Program-made: the position numbers and the translations under genes | Notes under the pieces: model-generated | Databases searched by the model: none | Told to the model about the DNA's origin: nothing | Seen by the model: only the letters and a program-made list of their open reading frames with translations | From: an uncultured Eubacteriales bacterium | Lineage (GTDB): Bacteria > Bacillota > Clostridia > Lachnospirales > Cellulosilyticaceae | Assembly (NCBI GenBank): GCA_900551325.1 | Contig: URVM01000017.1 | Location: 1-64,000 of the forward strand | DNA length: 64,000 nucleotides | Reading direction: 5' to 3' | Part shown: piece after piece, positions 16,208 through 26,143 of the stretch | Layout: the number at the start of each line of letters is the position of its first letter | Numbering within the stretch: position 1 is the stretch's first letter

Positions 16208-18499
16208 CTATTTGTTTGAAGCTTTTTGAGTTAAGTAGTCATGAATACCTTTAGCAGCTTTTCTTCCAGCACCCATAGCTAAAATAACAGTTGCAGCACC
16301 CGTTACTGCATCTCCACCAGCAAATACACCTTCTTTTGTTGTCATACATGTTTCTTCATCAATAACAACACAACCATACTTATTAACTTCTACTTCTTTT
16401 GTTGTAGATGAAATAAGTGGGTTAGGTGATGTACCTAATGACATAAGAATTGTATCTACGTCCATAATGAACTCACTACCTTCTACAACTTGAGGTTTAC
16501 GTCTACCAGAAGCATCAGGCTCACCAAGTTCCATCTTCACGCATTTCATTCCTGTTACCCAACCTTTATCATCAGCTAAGATTTCTACTGGGTTAGTTAA
16601 AACGTCAAAGATTACGCCTTCTTCTTTTGCATGATGTACTTCTTCAAGTCTAGCTGGTAATTCTTCTTCACCACGTCTGTATACAATATGTACTTCAGAA
16701 CCAAGTCTAAGTGCTGTTCTTGCAGCATCCATTGCTACGTTTCCGCCACCTACTACAGCTACTTTTTTACCAATTCTAATTGGTGTTTCATACTCAGCTT
16801 TGAAAGCTTTCATAAGGTTTGATCTTGTAAGGTACTCATTAGCTGAAAATACTCCATTTGAGTTTTCACCTGGGATTCCCATGAACTTAGGAAGTCCAGC
16901 ACCAGAACCAATGAATACTGCTTCGTAACCTTCTTCATTCATAAGGCTATCAATTGTTACTGTACGTCCAATAATAACGTTAGTTTCAATTTCAACACCT
17001 AATTTTTTAACGTTGTTGATTTCTACTGCTACTACATCTTGTTTTGGTAATCTAAATTCTGGAATACCATATGTAAGAACACCACCTGGCTCATGTAAAG
17101 CTTCAAAAATCTTCACTTCATAACCAAGTTTTGCAAGGTCTCCAGCACAAGCAAGACCTGCAGGACCTGCACCGATGATTGCTACTTTTTTACCATTAGA
17201 CTCTATATTTTTAGCACCTGATAATTGATGTTTAATAGCATAGTCACCTACGAAACGCTCTAAACGACCAATTGCAACTGGCTCATTTTTAATACCTACG
17301 ATACAAGCACCTTCACATTGGTTTTCTTGAGGACATACACGACCACAAATAGCTGGTAAGCTAGAGTTTTGTGAAATAACCTCATACGCTGCTTCAATAT
17401 TACCTTCTTTAATATGATTAATGAATGTTGGAATATCAAGTGCAACTGGGCAACTACCAACACACTTAGGTTTTTTACAACCTAAACATCTTGATGCTTC
17501 AGCCTGAGCTTGCTCTAAAGTGTATCCATAAGATACTTCTTCAAAGTTTGTAGCTCTTACTTTAGGATCTTGTTCTGGCATTGGAATTCTTTTCTTAGCT
17601 TTTAAAAGCTCTTCGATTTGATCACAACCACAGTTTTCGGCATGCTTTGGTTCAGCTGTTTCTTGTTCTAAACGTGCACGTCCTTCTGCTGTTTTGTACA
17701 TCGCTTGTCTATACATAGCTTCATTAAAGTCAACTTTATGACCATCAAACTCTGGACCATCTACACAAGCAAATTTAACTTCTCCACCTACTGTAATACG
17801 ACAAGCACCACACATACCTGTACCATCAACCATAATAGGGTTCATACTTACTATAGTATGGATATTTAATTCTTTTGTTGTTAAGCAAACGAATTTCATC
17901 ATGATCATTGGACCAATTGCAACTACTTCATCATAGTGTTTACCTTGGTTTTGTACTAAGTCTTTTAAAAGCATAGTTACATTACCATTAAATCCATATG
18001 ATCCATCATCTGTACAAGTGTAAAGGTTATCACACACTTTTTCCATTTCTTCTTCCATGATGATTAATTCTTTGTTTCTAGCTCCGATAATAACATCACA
18101 TGAAAGTCCTTGCTCATGGAACCATTTTACTTGTGGGTAAACTGGTGCTGAACCTAATCCACCTGCAATGAAAAGAATCTTTTTAGATTTTAATTCTTCT
18201 AAATCTGCATGAATATATTCAGAAGGGTTACCAAGAGGACCTACAAAGTCAGTGTAATAATCACCTTCATTTACATCTACTAACTTTTTAGTACCTTCTC
18301 CAATTGTTTGAATTACAATTGTAACTGTTCCGTTTACTTTATCATAATCACAAATAGTAAGAGGAATACGTTCACCAAGTTCACCATTTTTTACAATAAC
18401 AAATTGGCCTGGAAGAGCAGACTGTGCCACTCTAGGTGCAAGTACATCTAAACTATAAATTTCAGGTGCTAATTGTTTCTTTTTAACTATTTTATACAT
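16208..18499 (-). CDS. Fused NfnA-NfnB / SudBA-type flavoprotein (FNR-like + GltD-like domains)
   Basis: A 763-residue fusion. Residues 1-280 are a ferredoxin-NADP reductase-like unit with a [2Fe-2S] loop (GTGMCGACRITVGGEVKFAC). Residues 310-763 are a glutamate-synthase small-subunit-like unit with two [4Fe-4S] motifs (CLGCKKPKCVGSCP; CGRVCPQENQCEGAC), an FAD motif GAGPAGLACAG and an NAD(P) motif VGGGNVAMDAA. This is the composition of NfnAB/sulfide dehydrogenase, normally two genes, which couples NADH, NADPH and ferredoxin by flavin bifurcation. Here it sits between ygfK and xdhD, so it probably links purine redox steps to the ferredoxin/NAD(P)H pools. The specific partner is inferred. Confidence 0.85.
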   Translation of the reverse strand: MYKIVKKKQLAPEIYSLDVLAPRVAQSALPGQFVIVKNGELGERIPLTICDYDKVNGTVTIVIQTIGEGTKKLVDVNEGDYYTDFVGPLGNPSEYIHADLEELKSKKILFIAGGLGSAPVYPQVKWFHEQGLSCDVIIGARNKELIIMEEEMEKVCDNLYTCTDDGSYGFNGNVTMLLKDLVQNQGKHYDEVVAIGPMIMMKFVCLTTKELNIHTIVSMNPIMVDGTGMCGACRITVGGEVKFACVDGPEFDGHKVDFNEAMYRQAMYKTAEGRARLEQETAEPKHAENCGCDQIEELLKAKKRIPMPEQDPKVRATNFEEVSYGYTLEQAQAEASRCLGCKKPKCVGSCPVALDIPTFINHIKEGNIEAAYEVISQNSSLPAICGRVCPQENQCEGACIVGIKNEPVAIGRLERFVGDYAIKHQLSGAKNIESNGKKVAIIGAGPAGLACAGDLAKLGYEVKIFEALHEPGGVLTYGIPEFRLPKQDVVAVEINNVKKLGVEIETNVIIGRTVTIDSLMNEEGYEAVFIGSGAGLPKFMGIPGENSNGVFSANEYLTRSNLMKAFKAEYETPIRIGKKVAVVGGGNVAMDAARTALRLGSEVHIVYRRGEEELPARLEEVHHAKEEGVIFDVLTNPVEILADDKGWVTGMKCVKMELGEPDASGRRKPQVVEGSEFIMDVDTILMSLGTSPNPLISSTTKEVEVNKYGCVVIDEETCMTTKEGVFAGGDAVTGAATVILAMGAGRKAAKGIHDYLTQKASNK

Positions 18500-18536
18500 T
18501 TTTTACTCCCAATGTTTAGATTTTGTTTTTAATTTT

Positions 18537-18572
18537 GCCACTCTATAGAATGAAGCATTACTACAGAGTGGC
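18537..18572 (-). repeat. Intercistronic hairpin between ygfK and the Nfn-like gene
   Basis: A 12-bp stem GCCACTCTGTAG / CTATAGAGTGGC (one G-U pair) in a 91-base gap. No T-run follows on the minus strand, so it is more likely an RNA-stability or processing hairpin than a terminator. Confidence 0.6.
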
Positions 18573-18590
18573 AGGGCTATTACTTATTTA

Positions 18591-21500
18591 TTATTTTTGT
18601 AAGAAATAGTAGCCATAATCTCTTAAGATTGTTTCAAGGATTACTTGTAACTCTTTAGAAATGTTGTTTTCTCCTAAAGTATGTGTAAGGATTTGACCTC
18701 TTTCATTTCTTACTTTGAATGTATTGTTTCCTAAAGCTAAGAAACCTACATTTGTACTATCTTCAAAGTCATGCTCTGTCCAGAATACAGTTACTTTATC
18801 TTTGTAAGGTCTTCCAGCATGTGGACAGAAGATTGCACAGTTGCCACATTCATTACACATACCATCGATGTGAATTACTTGATGAGCGTTTTTGAATTCT
18901 TTAGCATTTACAATAATCTTCACATTTGCACGGTTTGGACAAACATCATTACATACTTCACAGATTTGATCACACTTTAAGCAACGACCTTCATCACAAG
19001 TACTATGTAAGATACCTTTTTTGCTGTATAATTCTTTTTCTGCAGTTGGTAAGTCAACTCTTACAAAGTCATGAGCAAGACCTGCATCAGCTAAGATTGC
19101 TTTTGCAACAGCTTTTGCATCAGCAATTGCTTTAACGATTGTAGAAGCACCTTTTTTACAATCTCCTGCAACGAATACATTTTTAATGTTTGTTTCATTA
19201 CAGCTTGTAACAACTGGAGATTCATAACGATCAAGTACTAAACCATTTTCTTTAAATAATGTACTATCAACTCTAGCACCTACTGCACCGATTACTGTAT
19301 CAAATGCAAGTTCTACTTGTTTACCAGTACCTTTAATTGTTTTTCTACCACTTGCATCTCTTTCTTCTGTAAGTTCTTGAACTTCACAAATAAGAGTTTT
19401 TCCATCATAACTTACTGGAGCAAGAAGTTCTACAATTTCAACACCATCTTCAAGTGCTAATCTGATTTCTTCAGCTTGAGCTGGCATGAACTCTCTTGTT
19501 CTTCTGTATACGATTTGAACTTTTTCTACGCCGTTTGCACGTTTAGCAGCTCTTGCACAGTCCATAGCAACGTCACCAGCACCGATAACTGCTACTGTTT
19601 TACCAAGATCAAGTGCACAGTTGTTTGCTTTAGATTCAGCTAAGAATGCAAGTGCATCTTGAATATGCTCTCCACCAACTTTAACTGGTGTTACGCCTTC
19701 TTTCCAAGCACCTGTAGCAATAACTACATAGTCATATGATCCTTTTAACTCTTCTACACTGTAATCTTCTTTAACACCATATACGAAGTTAACGCCTGAT
19801 TTAACAGCCATATCATAATCTCTCTTGATTGCTTCATTGCTAATTCTAAATTCAGGAATAACATGTTGAACAATACCAAATGGTTTGTCTTGTTTTTCAA
19901 GAACTGTTACATCCATTCCATTTCTTCTTAAGAAGTAAGAAACAGCAATACCAGCTGGGCCAGCACCGATTACAACTGCTTTTTTGCTTGTTGCAACTGG
20001 GCTTTGTACCATACCTTCAATGAAATTAGCTTGTGCATTATCAGCAATAGCATTTTTTGTTCTACGAATATTTACTGCACCTTCATAATCAACTCTTGTA
20101 CATTTGTTTTGACATTGGTGATCACAAATTGTACCTGTTACTGAAGGAAGAGCATTATCGATAGCAATTACTTTAAATGCTTCCTCGAATTTACCTTCAC
20201 TATATAATTTCATGTATTCAGGAATTTGTTGGCTAATTGGACATCCACCATCTTTACATGGTGCCATGAAACAGTCAAAAAGACCTAATTGAGAATCTGT
20301 TTTTAATGAAGCAACTTCTCTTGCACTCTTAACATGGTTTTTGTCATTTACAACATTCTTTGCAAGTTCATCTAATTTCTCTACGTTAAGTCCTTTAAAG
20401 CTACCTGCAAGTAATGGCTCAACTTTTTTAGCAATTTGATGTAAACGCTCATATCCACCTGGTTTTAATAATGTTGTTGCAACAGTAATAGGTTGGATAC
20501 CTGTTTCAAAGATTTGATCAATGTTGTGGAAGTCTGCACCACCAGAGTAAGAAATTTGAATTTCCCCATTTAATGCTTGTGATAAGTTGTTTGCAACATT
20601 GATTGAAAGTGGATATAATGAACGTCCTGACATGTACATTTCTTGTCCTGGTAATTCATTTCTCTTAATTTCAACTGGGAATGTATTAGTGATTTTAACC
20701 CCTACTTCTAAGTTTCTTTCTTTAGCAATTACACTTAAACGCTTAAGCATAGCTACTGCTGCGTCAAATTGTAAGTCTGCTTTGAAGTGGTGATCATCGA
20801 AACTAATGTAATCATAGCCCATTTGATCTAATGTTTTACGTGCAAATTCATAACCTAATAATGTTGGGTTACATTTGATAAATGTAGGAATTTGTTTTTC
20901 TGTTAATAAGTATGTAGCAATACGCTCAATTTCATCTGATGGACAACCATGAAGTGTTGAAATTGTAATAGATGGTGATACAGCTGGAGAAATCTTATTT
21001 ACATCTTCTAATGTGAAGTTTTGGAATTTATTTACATTTTCTTTTAAGTATGATTGACATTCATTCCAGATTGCTGTGTTTGAAGCATTAATCATACCAT
21101 CAATGTATGCATTTACTTTTTCTGACTTGATACCTGCTAAGTCATAACCAACACTCATGTTGAAAGCAAAATCTCTTTCATTACTAATTTCAAGTTCTTT
21201 AGCTAACACATGGATTGCAAACCAAGCTTTAACATATTCTTCATATGCTTCTTGAACTGTAAATTCTGTAGACCATTCTACGTTATAGCACTCGTCTTCT
21301 GCATTAATACATGGACGTGCGATACATTTTCTTAAGTCTTCACCATCCATAATTTGAACAGTTTTTACTTCAAAGAAACGTGCACCAGCTAAATATGCTG
21401 CTACAATATTTTGAGCAAGTTGAGAATGTGGTCCTGCTGCTGGTCCTACTGGAGAAGAAATTTTTTCACCAAAAATTTCAATATATGTATTTGATTCATT

Positions 21501-21611
21501 TCTGTAGAATTTATCTTTTCTAATTCCGTAGATAGAACCTTGTCTATTGTATTCTTCTAATGCCCACTCAACTAAATGGTTAAATGGAATAGGTCTCATT
21601 AATTCACTCAT
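18591..21611 (-). CDS. ygfK: YgfK, putative Fe-S/flavin oxidoreductase of the anaerobic purine cluster
   Basis: A 1006-residue multidomain protein. The N-terminal 440 residues are a dihydropyrimidine-dehydrogenase-like TIM barrel (ISSPVGPAAGPHSQLAQNIV). Then come a GltD-like [4Fe-4S] region (CKDGGCPISQQIP; CDHQCQNKC), an FAD motif VVIGAGPAGIAVSYF and an NAD motif VIGAGDVAMDCARA. The C-terminal 130 residues carry ferredoxin-like clusters (CLKCDQICEVCNDVCPNR; CNECGNCAIFCPHAG). Order and length match YgfK, first annotated as a selenate reductase subunit and now known as part of the gut-bacterial urate cluster, where it probably reduces a purine or ureide intermediate. It is the largest gene in the window. 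Confidence 0.93.
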   Translation of the reverse strand: MSELMRPIPFNHLVEWALEEYNRQGSIYGIRKDKFYRNESNTYIEIFGEKISSPVGPAAGPHSQLAQNIVAAYLAGARFFEVKTVQIMDGEDLRKCIARPCINAEDECYNVEWSTEFTVQEAYEEYVKAWFAIHVLAKELEISNERDFAFNMSVGYDLAGIKSEKVNAYIDGMINASNTAIWNECQSYLKENVNKFQNFTLEDVNKISPAVSPSITISTLHGCPSDEIERIATYLLTEKQIPTFIKCNPTLLGYEFARKTLDQMGYDYISFDDHHFKADLQFDAAVAMLKRLSVIAKERNLEVGVKITNTFPVEIKRNELPGQEMYMSGRSLYPLSINVANNLSQALNGEIQISYSGGADFHNIDQIFETGIQPITVATTLLKPGGYERLHQIAKKVEPLLAGSFKGLNVEKLDELAKNVVNDKNHVKSAREVASLKTDSQLGLFDCFMAPCKDGGCPISQQIPEYMKLYSEGKFEEAFKVIAIDNALPSVTGTICDHQCQNKCTRVDYEGAVNIRRTKNAIADNAQANFIEGMVQSPVATSKKAVVIGAGPAGIAVSYFLRRNGMDVTVLEKQDKPFGIVQHVIPEFRISNEAIKRDYDMAVKSGVNFVYGVKEDYSVEELKGSYDYVVIATGAWKEGVTPVKVGGEHIQDALAFLAESKANNCALDLGKTVAVIGAGDVAMDCARAAKRANGVEKVQIVYRRTREFMPAQAEEIRLALEDGVEIVELLAPVSYDGKTLICEVQELTEERDASGRKTIKGTGKQVELAFDTVIGAVGARVDSTLFKENGLVLDRYESPVVTSCNETNIKNVFVAGDCKKGASTIVKAIADAKAVAKAILADAGLAHDFVRVDLPTAEKELYSKKGILHSTCDEGRCLKCDQICEVCNDVCPNRANVKIIVNAKEFKNAHQVIHIDGMCNECGNCAIFCPHAGRPYKDKVTVFWTEHDFEDSTNVGFLALGNNTFKVRNERGQILTHTLGENNISKELQVILETILRDYGYYFLQK

Positions 21612-21672
21612 TGTATACCTCCGAATTGGTTATTGTTAGTTTGTTGGTTAGTTGCTAGCTAGATGTTAGTTT

Positions 21673-23076
21673 TTAGTGACTAACGCCTGTTTTTTTATTG
21701 CTATTTACTTGTGCTTCTACATTCTTTTCTTTAGGTTTAAATAAAATGTTAAAGAAAATATTAAGTAAAATAGCTGATACACATCCAATAGTAATACCAC
21801 TATGTAAGATTTCACCTACTGCTTTTGGTAAAAGGTTAAAGAACTGTGGACATGCTGTTGGAATAAGTGATAAACCAATACTTACTGCTACTAAAATGGC
21901 ATTTTTATTACCATCATAGTTAACTTTTCCTAAAGATCTAATACCACCTACTGCTACTACACCGAACATTGCAAAACCTGCTCCACCAAGAACTGGTTTT
22001 GGAATAGCAGCAAAAAGTGCTCCAAATTTAGGGAAGAATGCTAGTACAATAAGCATGATTGATGCAGTAATACTAATGTAACGGCTATATACACCTGTTA
22101 AACTAAGCATTCCTACGTTTTGTGCAAATGCTGTAACTGGATAAGAGTTAAAGCATCCTGATACCATAGTGAAAAGTCCACTTGAACGTAAACCTTTCTT
22201 AAGTGTTTCTTCTTCTACTTCTCTTCCCGCCATATTATGTACAGCAATCATATTGCCTGTAGCTTCAGTCATAATTACAAGCATAACTAAAATAAATGAG
22301 AAAATTGCACCCACTTCGAATTTTGGTAATCCAAAGTAGAAAGGTGTTACTATTCTAAAGAATGGTGTCTCGGCTGATGTAACTGTAGAGAAGTTTGCCA
22401 TTCCCATTAACATAGCTACAATAGTACCTGCACCTAAACCTAAAAGAATAGATAAATTGCCTAAAATACCTTTTAAGAATTTATTAAATAATAGAATAAG
22501 AACGAGTGTTATAAGGGCAAGTATGATGTTTTGTACTGGAGCCTCTGGTAAGATTTTATTTGTTACTGTATCTGTAGCAATCCATTTAATGGCTACTGGA
22601 AAAAGTGATAAACCAATAATTGTTACTACTGTACCAGTTACTACCTTTGGGAAAAATTTTAATAATTTACCCCAAACACCTGCCATTAGGAAACAGAATA
22701 AACCAGCTGCAATAACACCACCTGCAATAATCTGCAATCCTTCTGTACTTGAACCACCTTGGGCTGCACCTGATGCAATGGTTGACATTGTTACAACAGC
22801 TGCAAAGCTTGTACCTTCAACAACTGGGATCTTAGCCCCTAAGAAGTTTTTGAATCCTTTAGTTTGAAAGAATGTTGCTACACCTGCAGCAAATAAGGCA
22901 CAGCTAATTAAAAAAGTAATAACACTATCATCTAACCCTGCACTGTTACCAATGATAACAGGAACTGTAACAGCTCCTGCTACCATAACTAATACATGTT
23001 GAAGTGCAAAAATTAAATTTTTCCCTATAGGTAGTTTTTCCTCAATAAGATCAATTTGCTTTTCATTACCTGACAT
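21673..23076 (-). CDS. Xanthine/urate permease, NCS2 (nucleobase:cation symporter-2) family
   Basis: A 467-residue membrane protein with 12-14 hydrophobic segments. The N-terminal QHVLVMVAGAVTVPVIIG and the substrate motif QNVGMLSLTGVYSR are typical of the xanthine/uric-acid branch (PbuX, PucJ/PucK, UacT) rather than the uracil branch. It probably imports xanthine or urate with a proton or sodium for the enzymes of the operon. It lies between ssnA and ygfK with gaps of 86 and 61 bases. The gap to ssnA (23077-23162) is a run of short AAAACCT/AAACTT-like A-rich repeats without a clear terminator. Confidence 0.92.
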   Translation of the reverse strand: MSGNEKQIDLIEEKLPIGKNLIFALQHVLVMVAGAVTVPVIIGNSAGLDDSVITFLISCALFAAGVATFFQTKGFKNFLGAKIPVVEGTSFAAVVTMSTIASGAAQGGSSTEGLQIIAGGVIAAGLFCFLMAGVWGKLLKFFPKVVTGTVVTIIGLSLFPVAIKWIATDTVTNKILPEAPVQNIILALITLVLILLFNKFLKGILGNLSILLGLGAGTIVAMLMGMANFSTVTSAETPFFRIVTPFYFGLPKFEVGAIFSFILVMLVIMTEATGNMIAVHNMAGREVEEETLKKGLRSSGLFTMVSGCFNSYPVTAFAQNVGMLSLTGVYSRYISITASIMLIVLAFFPKFGALFAAIPKPVLGGAGFAMFGVVAVGGIRSLGKVNYDGNKNAILVAVSIGLSLIPTACPQFFNLLPKAVGEILHSGITIGCVSAILLNIFFNILFKPKEKNVEAQVNSNKKTGVSH

Positions 23077-23162
23077 TGTAACACCCCTAGACTGTGATTT
23101 TTTTTTTCGAAACCTAAAAACCTAAAAAACTTAAAAACTTACAAAACTTTAAAGCCTAAAAA

Positions 23163-24491
23163 TTAAGCTCTTTTCCAAACTGCTTGAGCAAGCTCTCTTG
23201 ATCTTGCAAAAATAGCTTTTTCATCTACACATAATACTTCTCTATCCTTCATAAGGATATTTCCACCGATGATAGTGTGTGTTACAGATTTACCACATAC
23301 ACCGAATAAAATGTGAGAATCAATATTGTCTTTTGTCATTGGTGTTAATGGATCGTAATCTACAATAATAACATCCCCTGCTGCACCTTCAGTTAACATA
23401 CCAAGTTGTGTGTTAAAGTATTTGCCAGCAATGTTTCTATTGTTTTGATATTGCATTTGTGGAATTTCTCCCCATGCAACTGATGGATCACCTAAGTGAT
23501 GTTTATGAATGATATTACCTACTTTAATAGATTCAAACATATCTGCTGTATAACCATCTGTTCCTAAACCAACTTGGATGCCTTTTTCAAGCATTTTAAT
23601 AACTGGTGAGCAACCTACAGCATTTCCCATATTTGATTCTGGGTTATGTACAACATTTGTTTTAGTTGTTTTAAGAATATCCATTTCATTTTCATCAATA
23701 TGGATACAGTGAACAGCAATTGTTTTGTCTCCAAGAATGTTGAAATCGTTTAATCTTTCTACGATGCGTTTTCCATGGTTTTCTAAACAATCTTTTAAGT
23801 CATCAATACCTTCAGCTGTATGAACATGGTAACCAGCATTTAAGCCTTCCATAGCTTCTGCACATTGTTCTAAACTCTTATCTGATAAAGTAAATGATGC
23901 ATGCATACCAAACATACCTTTAACCATATCTTGGTCACCATTGTTAGCATATTTAATGAAATCAGCATTTTCTTTAATACCAGCTTTTAAAATTTCTTCA
24001 CCATCACGGTCTGAAACTTCATAGCAAAGTGATGTACGAATACCAAGTTCTTTAGCTACATCTGCAATTTCAAATAAGCTACCTTCAACTGCATATGGAC
24101 TTGCATGATGGTCAAATACAGTAGTTGTACCAGTTTTAATACAATCAAGTAAAGTTGTATAGGCACTGTATCTTGTATCTTCTAATGTAAGTGTTTTATC
24201 AAGTCTCCACCATAAGTTGTTTAAGATGTCTGTAAAGTTTTTGCTTACAGGACCATCAAGTGCCATACCTCTTGCAAAAGCAGAATAAATATGCATATGA
24301 GTATTAATCATACCTGGCATAATTACTTTACCTTTAGCATCTACGAATTCTGCATCTGCATATTTTTCTTTAAGAGCTGCAAATTCTCCCACTTCTTTAA
24401 TGATGCCATTTTCAATAACTACTGCACCATTTTCAAAGTAAGGCTGGTCTTGATTTTTTGTAACTAGTCTTCCGTTTCCAATAAGTAACAT
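23163..24491 (-). CDS. ssnA: SsnA family amidohydrolase (aminohydrolase of the purine cluster)
   Basis: An amidohydrolase of about 442 residues related to guanine deaminase/chlorohydrolases: MPGMINTHMHIYSAF (HxH metal site) near residue 65, FDHHASP, GYHVHTAEG, IAVHCIHID and GLGTDGYTADMF with the catalytic Asp. SsnA is a standard member of the selenium-linked and urate-degradation clusters with YgfK and XdhD, and probably opens or deaminates a purine ring intermediate. I prefer the ATG at 24491 (MLLIGNGRLV), because GAGAGGG stands 6 bases before it, over an ATG pair at 24515 that lacks a ribosome site. It follows the D-aminoacylase-like gene by about 26 bases. Confidence 0.92.
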   Translation of the reverse strand: MLLIGNGRLVTKNQDQPYFENGAVVIENGIIKEVGEFAALKEKYADAEFVDAKGKVIMPGMINTHMHIYSAFARGMALDGPVSKNFTDILNNLWWRLDKTLTLEDTRYSAYTTLLDCIKTGTTTVFDHHASPYAVEGSLFEIADVAKELGIRTSLCYEVSDRDGEEILKAGIKENADFIKYANNGDQDMVKGMFGMHASFTLSDKSLEQCAEAMEGLNAGYHVHTAEGIDDLKDCLENHGKRIVERLNDFNILGDKTIAVHCIHIDENEMDILKTTKTNVVHNPESNMGNAVGCSPVIKMLEKGIQVGLGTDGYTADMFESIKVGNIIHKHHLGDPSVAWGEIPQMQYQNNRNIAGKYFNTQLGMLTEGAAGDVIIVDYDPLTPMTKDNIDSHILFGVCGKSVTHTIIGGNILMKDREVLCVDEKAIFARSRELAQAVWKRA

Positions 24492-24517
24492 GTCATACCC
24501 TCTCTCTTTCATCATGT

Positions 24518-26110
24518 TTAGTGTGATGTACGTCTAAGTACTTCACCTGCAATCACTTTGTTATATGTTCCATTATCAATAACAACATGTCCATTGATAA
24601 GTACATAATCTATTCCTACTGGGAAATGCATAGGATCTACGAAATCTCCTACATCTGATACAGTATCTAAGTCAAAGATAACTATATCTGCAAATTTACC
24701 AACTTCTAAAGAACCTCTATTTTCAATACCAATTGCAGTAGCTGCCTTTAATGACATCTTATGTACTGCTTCTTCTACTGTTAATATCTTTTCTTCTCTT
24801 ACATATCTTCTTAAAACACGTGGGAAAGATCCGTAAGCTCTTGGATGAGGTTTACCTGATAATAAGCCATCTGTACATACATTTTGTTCTGGACGTTTGA
24901 TAAATGTCATAATATGTTCTTCAAGACCATAGAAGTCAACCATACCTACTGCATTTTCTTCTTCCATTAATAAATCAAATGTTGCATTGAATGGATCTGT
25001 ATTTCTCATCTCGGCTAATTCCACAAGACTCTTTCCTACAGCATCTTGGTTCTTATCTGTTTTAACACTTGTAACAAAGATTTGATCAAATCCAGCAAAA
25101 TCTATAAAGTTATCCCAACCTGGAATACCATTTATAATATCTTCTTTCATTTTCTCTCTCGCAGCAGGGTCTCCAAGACGTTTAATAAGTTGATCTGTTC
25201 CACCAGCATGTGCCCAAGGTGGTAATACTACACCAAGCATTGTGCTACCAGCAGCATAAGGGTATTGGTCAAATGAAACACGAATACCTTCTGCTTTTGT
25301 TTTTTCTAATAATTCAATTACTCCTGGGATGTACTTCCAGTTAGCTTTACCACATACTTTAAAGTGTGAAAAGTGTACTTTAACACCTGATTCTTTTCCT
25401 ATACGGATAACTTCTTCCATAGATTCAAGTATTGTATCTGCTTCACTACGTTGGTGAATAACGAAACAACCATCATACTCTGCAACTACTTTACACATTT
25501 CAATAAGTTCATCTGTCTGGCCGTATGCACATGGAATGTAGATAAGTCCTGTTGAAAGACCATAAGCGCCTGCTTCCATTTCTCTTCTTACAATGTCACA
25601 CATTTTCTTAATTTCTTCTTGTGTTGCTGGACGTGCATCAAGTCCCATAGCTTCCATACGCACGTTTCCATGTGGTACTAAGTAAGATTCATTTAAACCT
25701 ACTCCTTTAGTAGCCATCATGTTTAAGTAGTTATCTGTAGTTTCATATTTCCAGTCGATTTCATCACTGTCGCCATCAAGTCCTGCTAAGTTTTTTCTCC
25801 AACTTGAAATATGCTCTACAGGTAGTGGTGCCATTGATATACCATCTTGTCCTAATACTTCTGTAGTGATTCCCTGTCTAATTTTTACTTCGTTGAAAGG
25901 GTCAACTAAGATTTTAAGGTCTGAATGAGAGTGTGTATCTATGAAGCCTGGGGAAACAATTTTCCCCTCGGCATCAATTACTCTATCAACTTCACATTCA
26001 TCTACGTCACCAACTGCTACAATGCAGTTATCTTCTACAAGTATTGATCCTAAAAATGGTTTTTTAAGTGTTCCATCTACAATAGTTCCATTTTTAATTA
26101 ATAGCTTCAT
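24518..26110 (-). CDS. D-aminoacylase-like amidohydrolase (N-acyl-D-amino-acid deacylase family)
   Basis: A 530-residue amidohydrolase: SPGFIDTHSHSDLKILVDP (HxH site), GQDGISMAPLP, VKVHFSHFKVCG and VCTDGLLSGKPHPRAYGSFPRVLRRYV near the C-terminus, all hallmarks of the D-aminoacylase group. The family removes acyl, formyl or carbamoyl groups from D-amino acids and some cyclic or N-carbamoyl compounds. In a purine operon it may act on an N-formyl or N-carbamoyl intermediate. In enteric versions of the cluster the carbamoyltransferase YgeW stands beside YgeY; no ygeW or arcC is present here, so this enzyme could replace that step. This is inference. The gene is full length. Confidence 0.85.
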   Translation of the reverse strand: MKLLIKNGTIVDGTLKKPFLGSILVEDNCIVAVGDVDECEVDRVIDAEGKIVSPGFIDTHSHSDLKILVDPFNEVKIRQGITTEVLGQDGISMAPLPVEHISSWRKNLAGLDGDSDEIDWKYETTDNYLNMMATKGVGLNESYLVPHGNVRMEAMGLDARPATQEEIKKMCDIVRREMEAGAYGLSTGLIYIPCAYGQTDELIEMCKVVAEYDGCFVIHQRSEADTILESMEEVIRIGKESGVKVHFSHFKVCGKANWKYIPGVIELLEKTKAEGIRVSFDQYPYAAGSTMLGVVLPPWAHAGGTDQLIKRLGDPAAREKMKEDIINGIPGWDNFIDFAGFDQIFVTSVKTDKNQDAVGKSLVELAEMRNTDPFNATFDLLMEEENAVGMVDFYGLEEHIMTFIKRPEQNVCTDGLLSGKPHPRAYGSFPRVLRRYVREEKILTVEEAVHKMSLKAATAIGIENRGSLEVGKFADIVIFDLDTVSDVGDFVDPMHFPVGIDYVLINGHVVIDNGTYNKVIAGEVLRRTSH

Positions 26111-26143
26111 AGCCTAGCCTCCTCGTTTTAAAAAAACGCTGAA

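Noticed and set aside
22457..22867. 136-aa + strand ORF inside the NCS2 permease gene
   Set aside because: Antisense shadow of hydrophobic helices; composition rich in Pro/Thr/Lys and no start signals.
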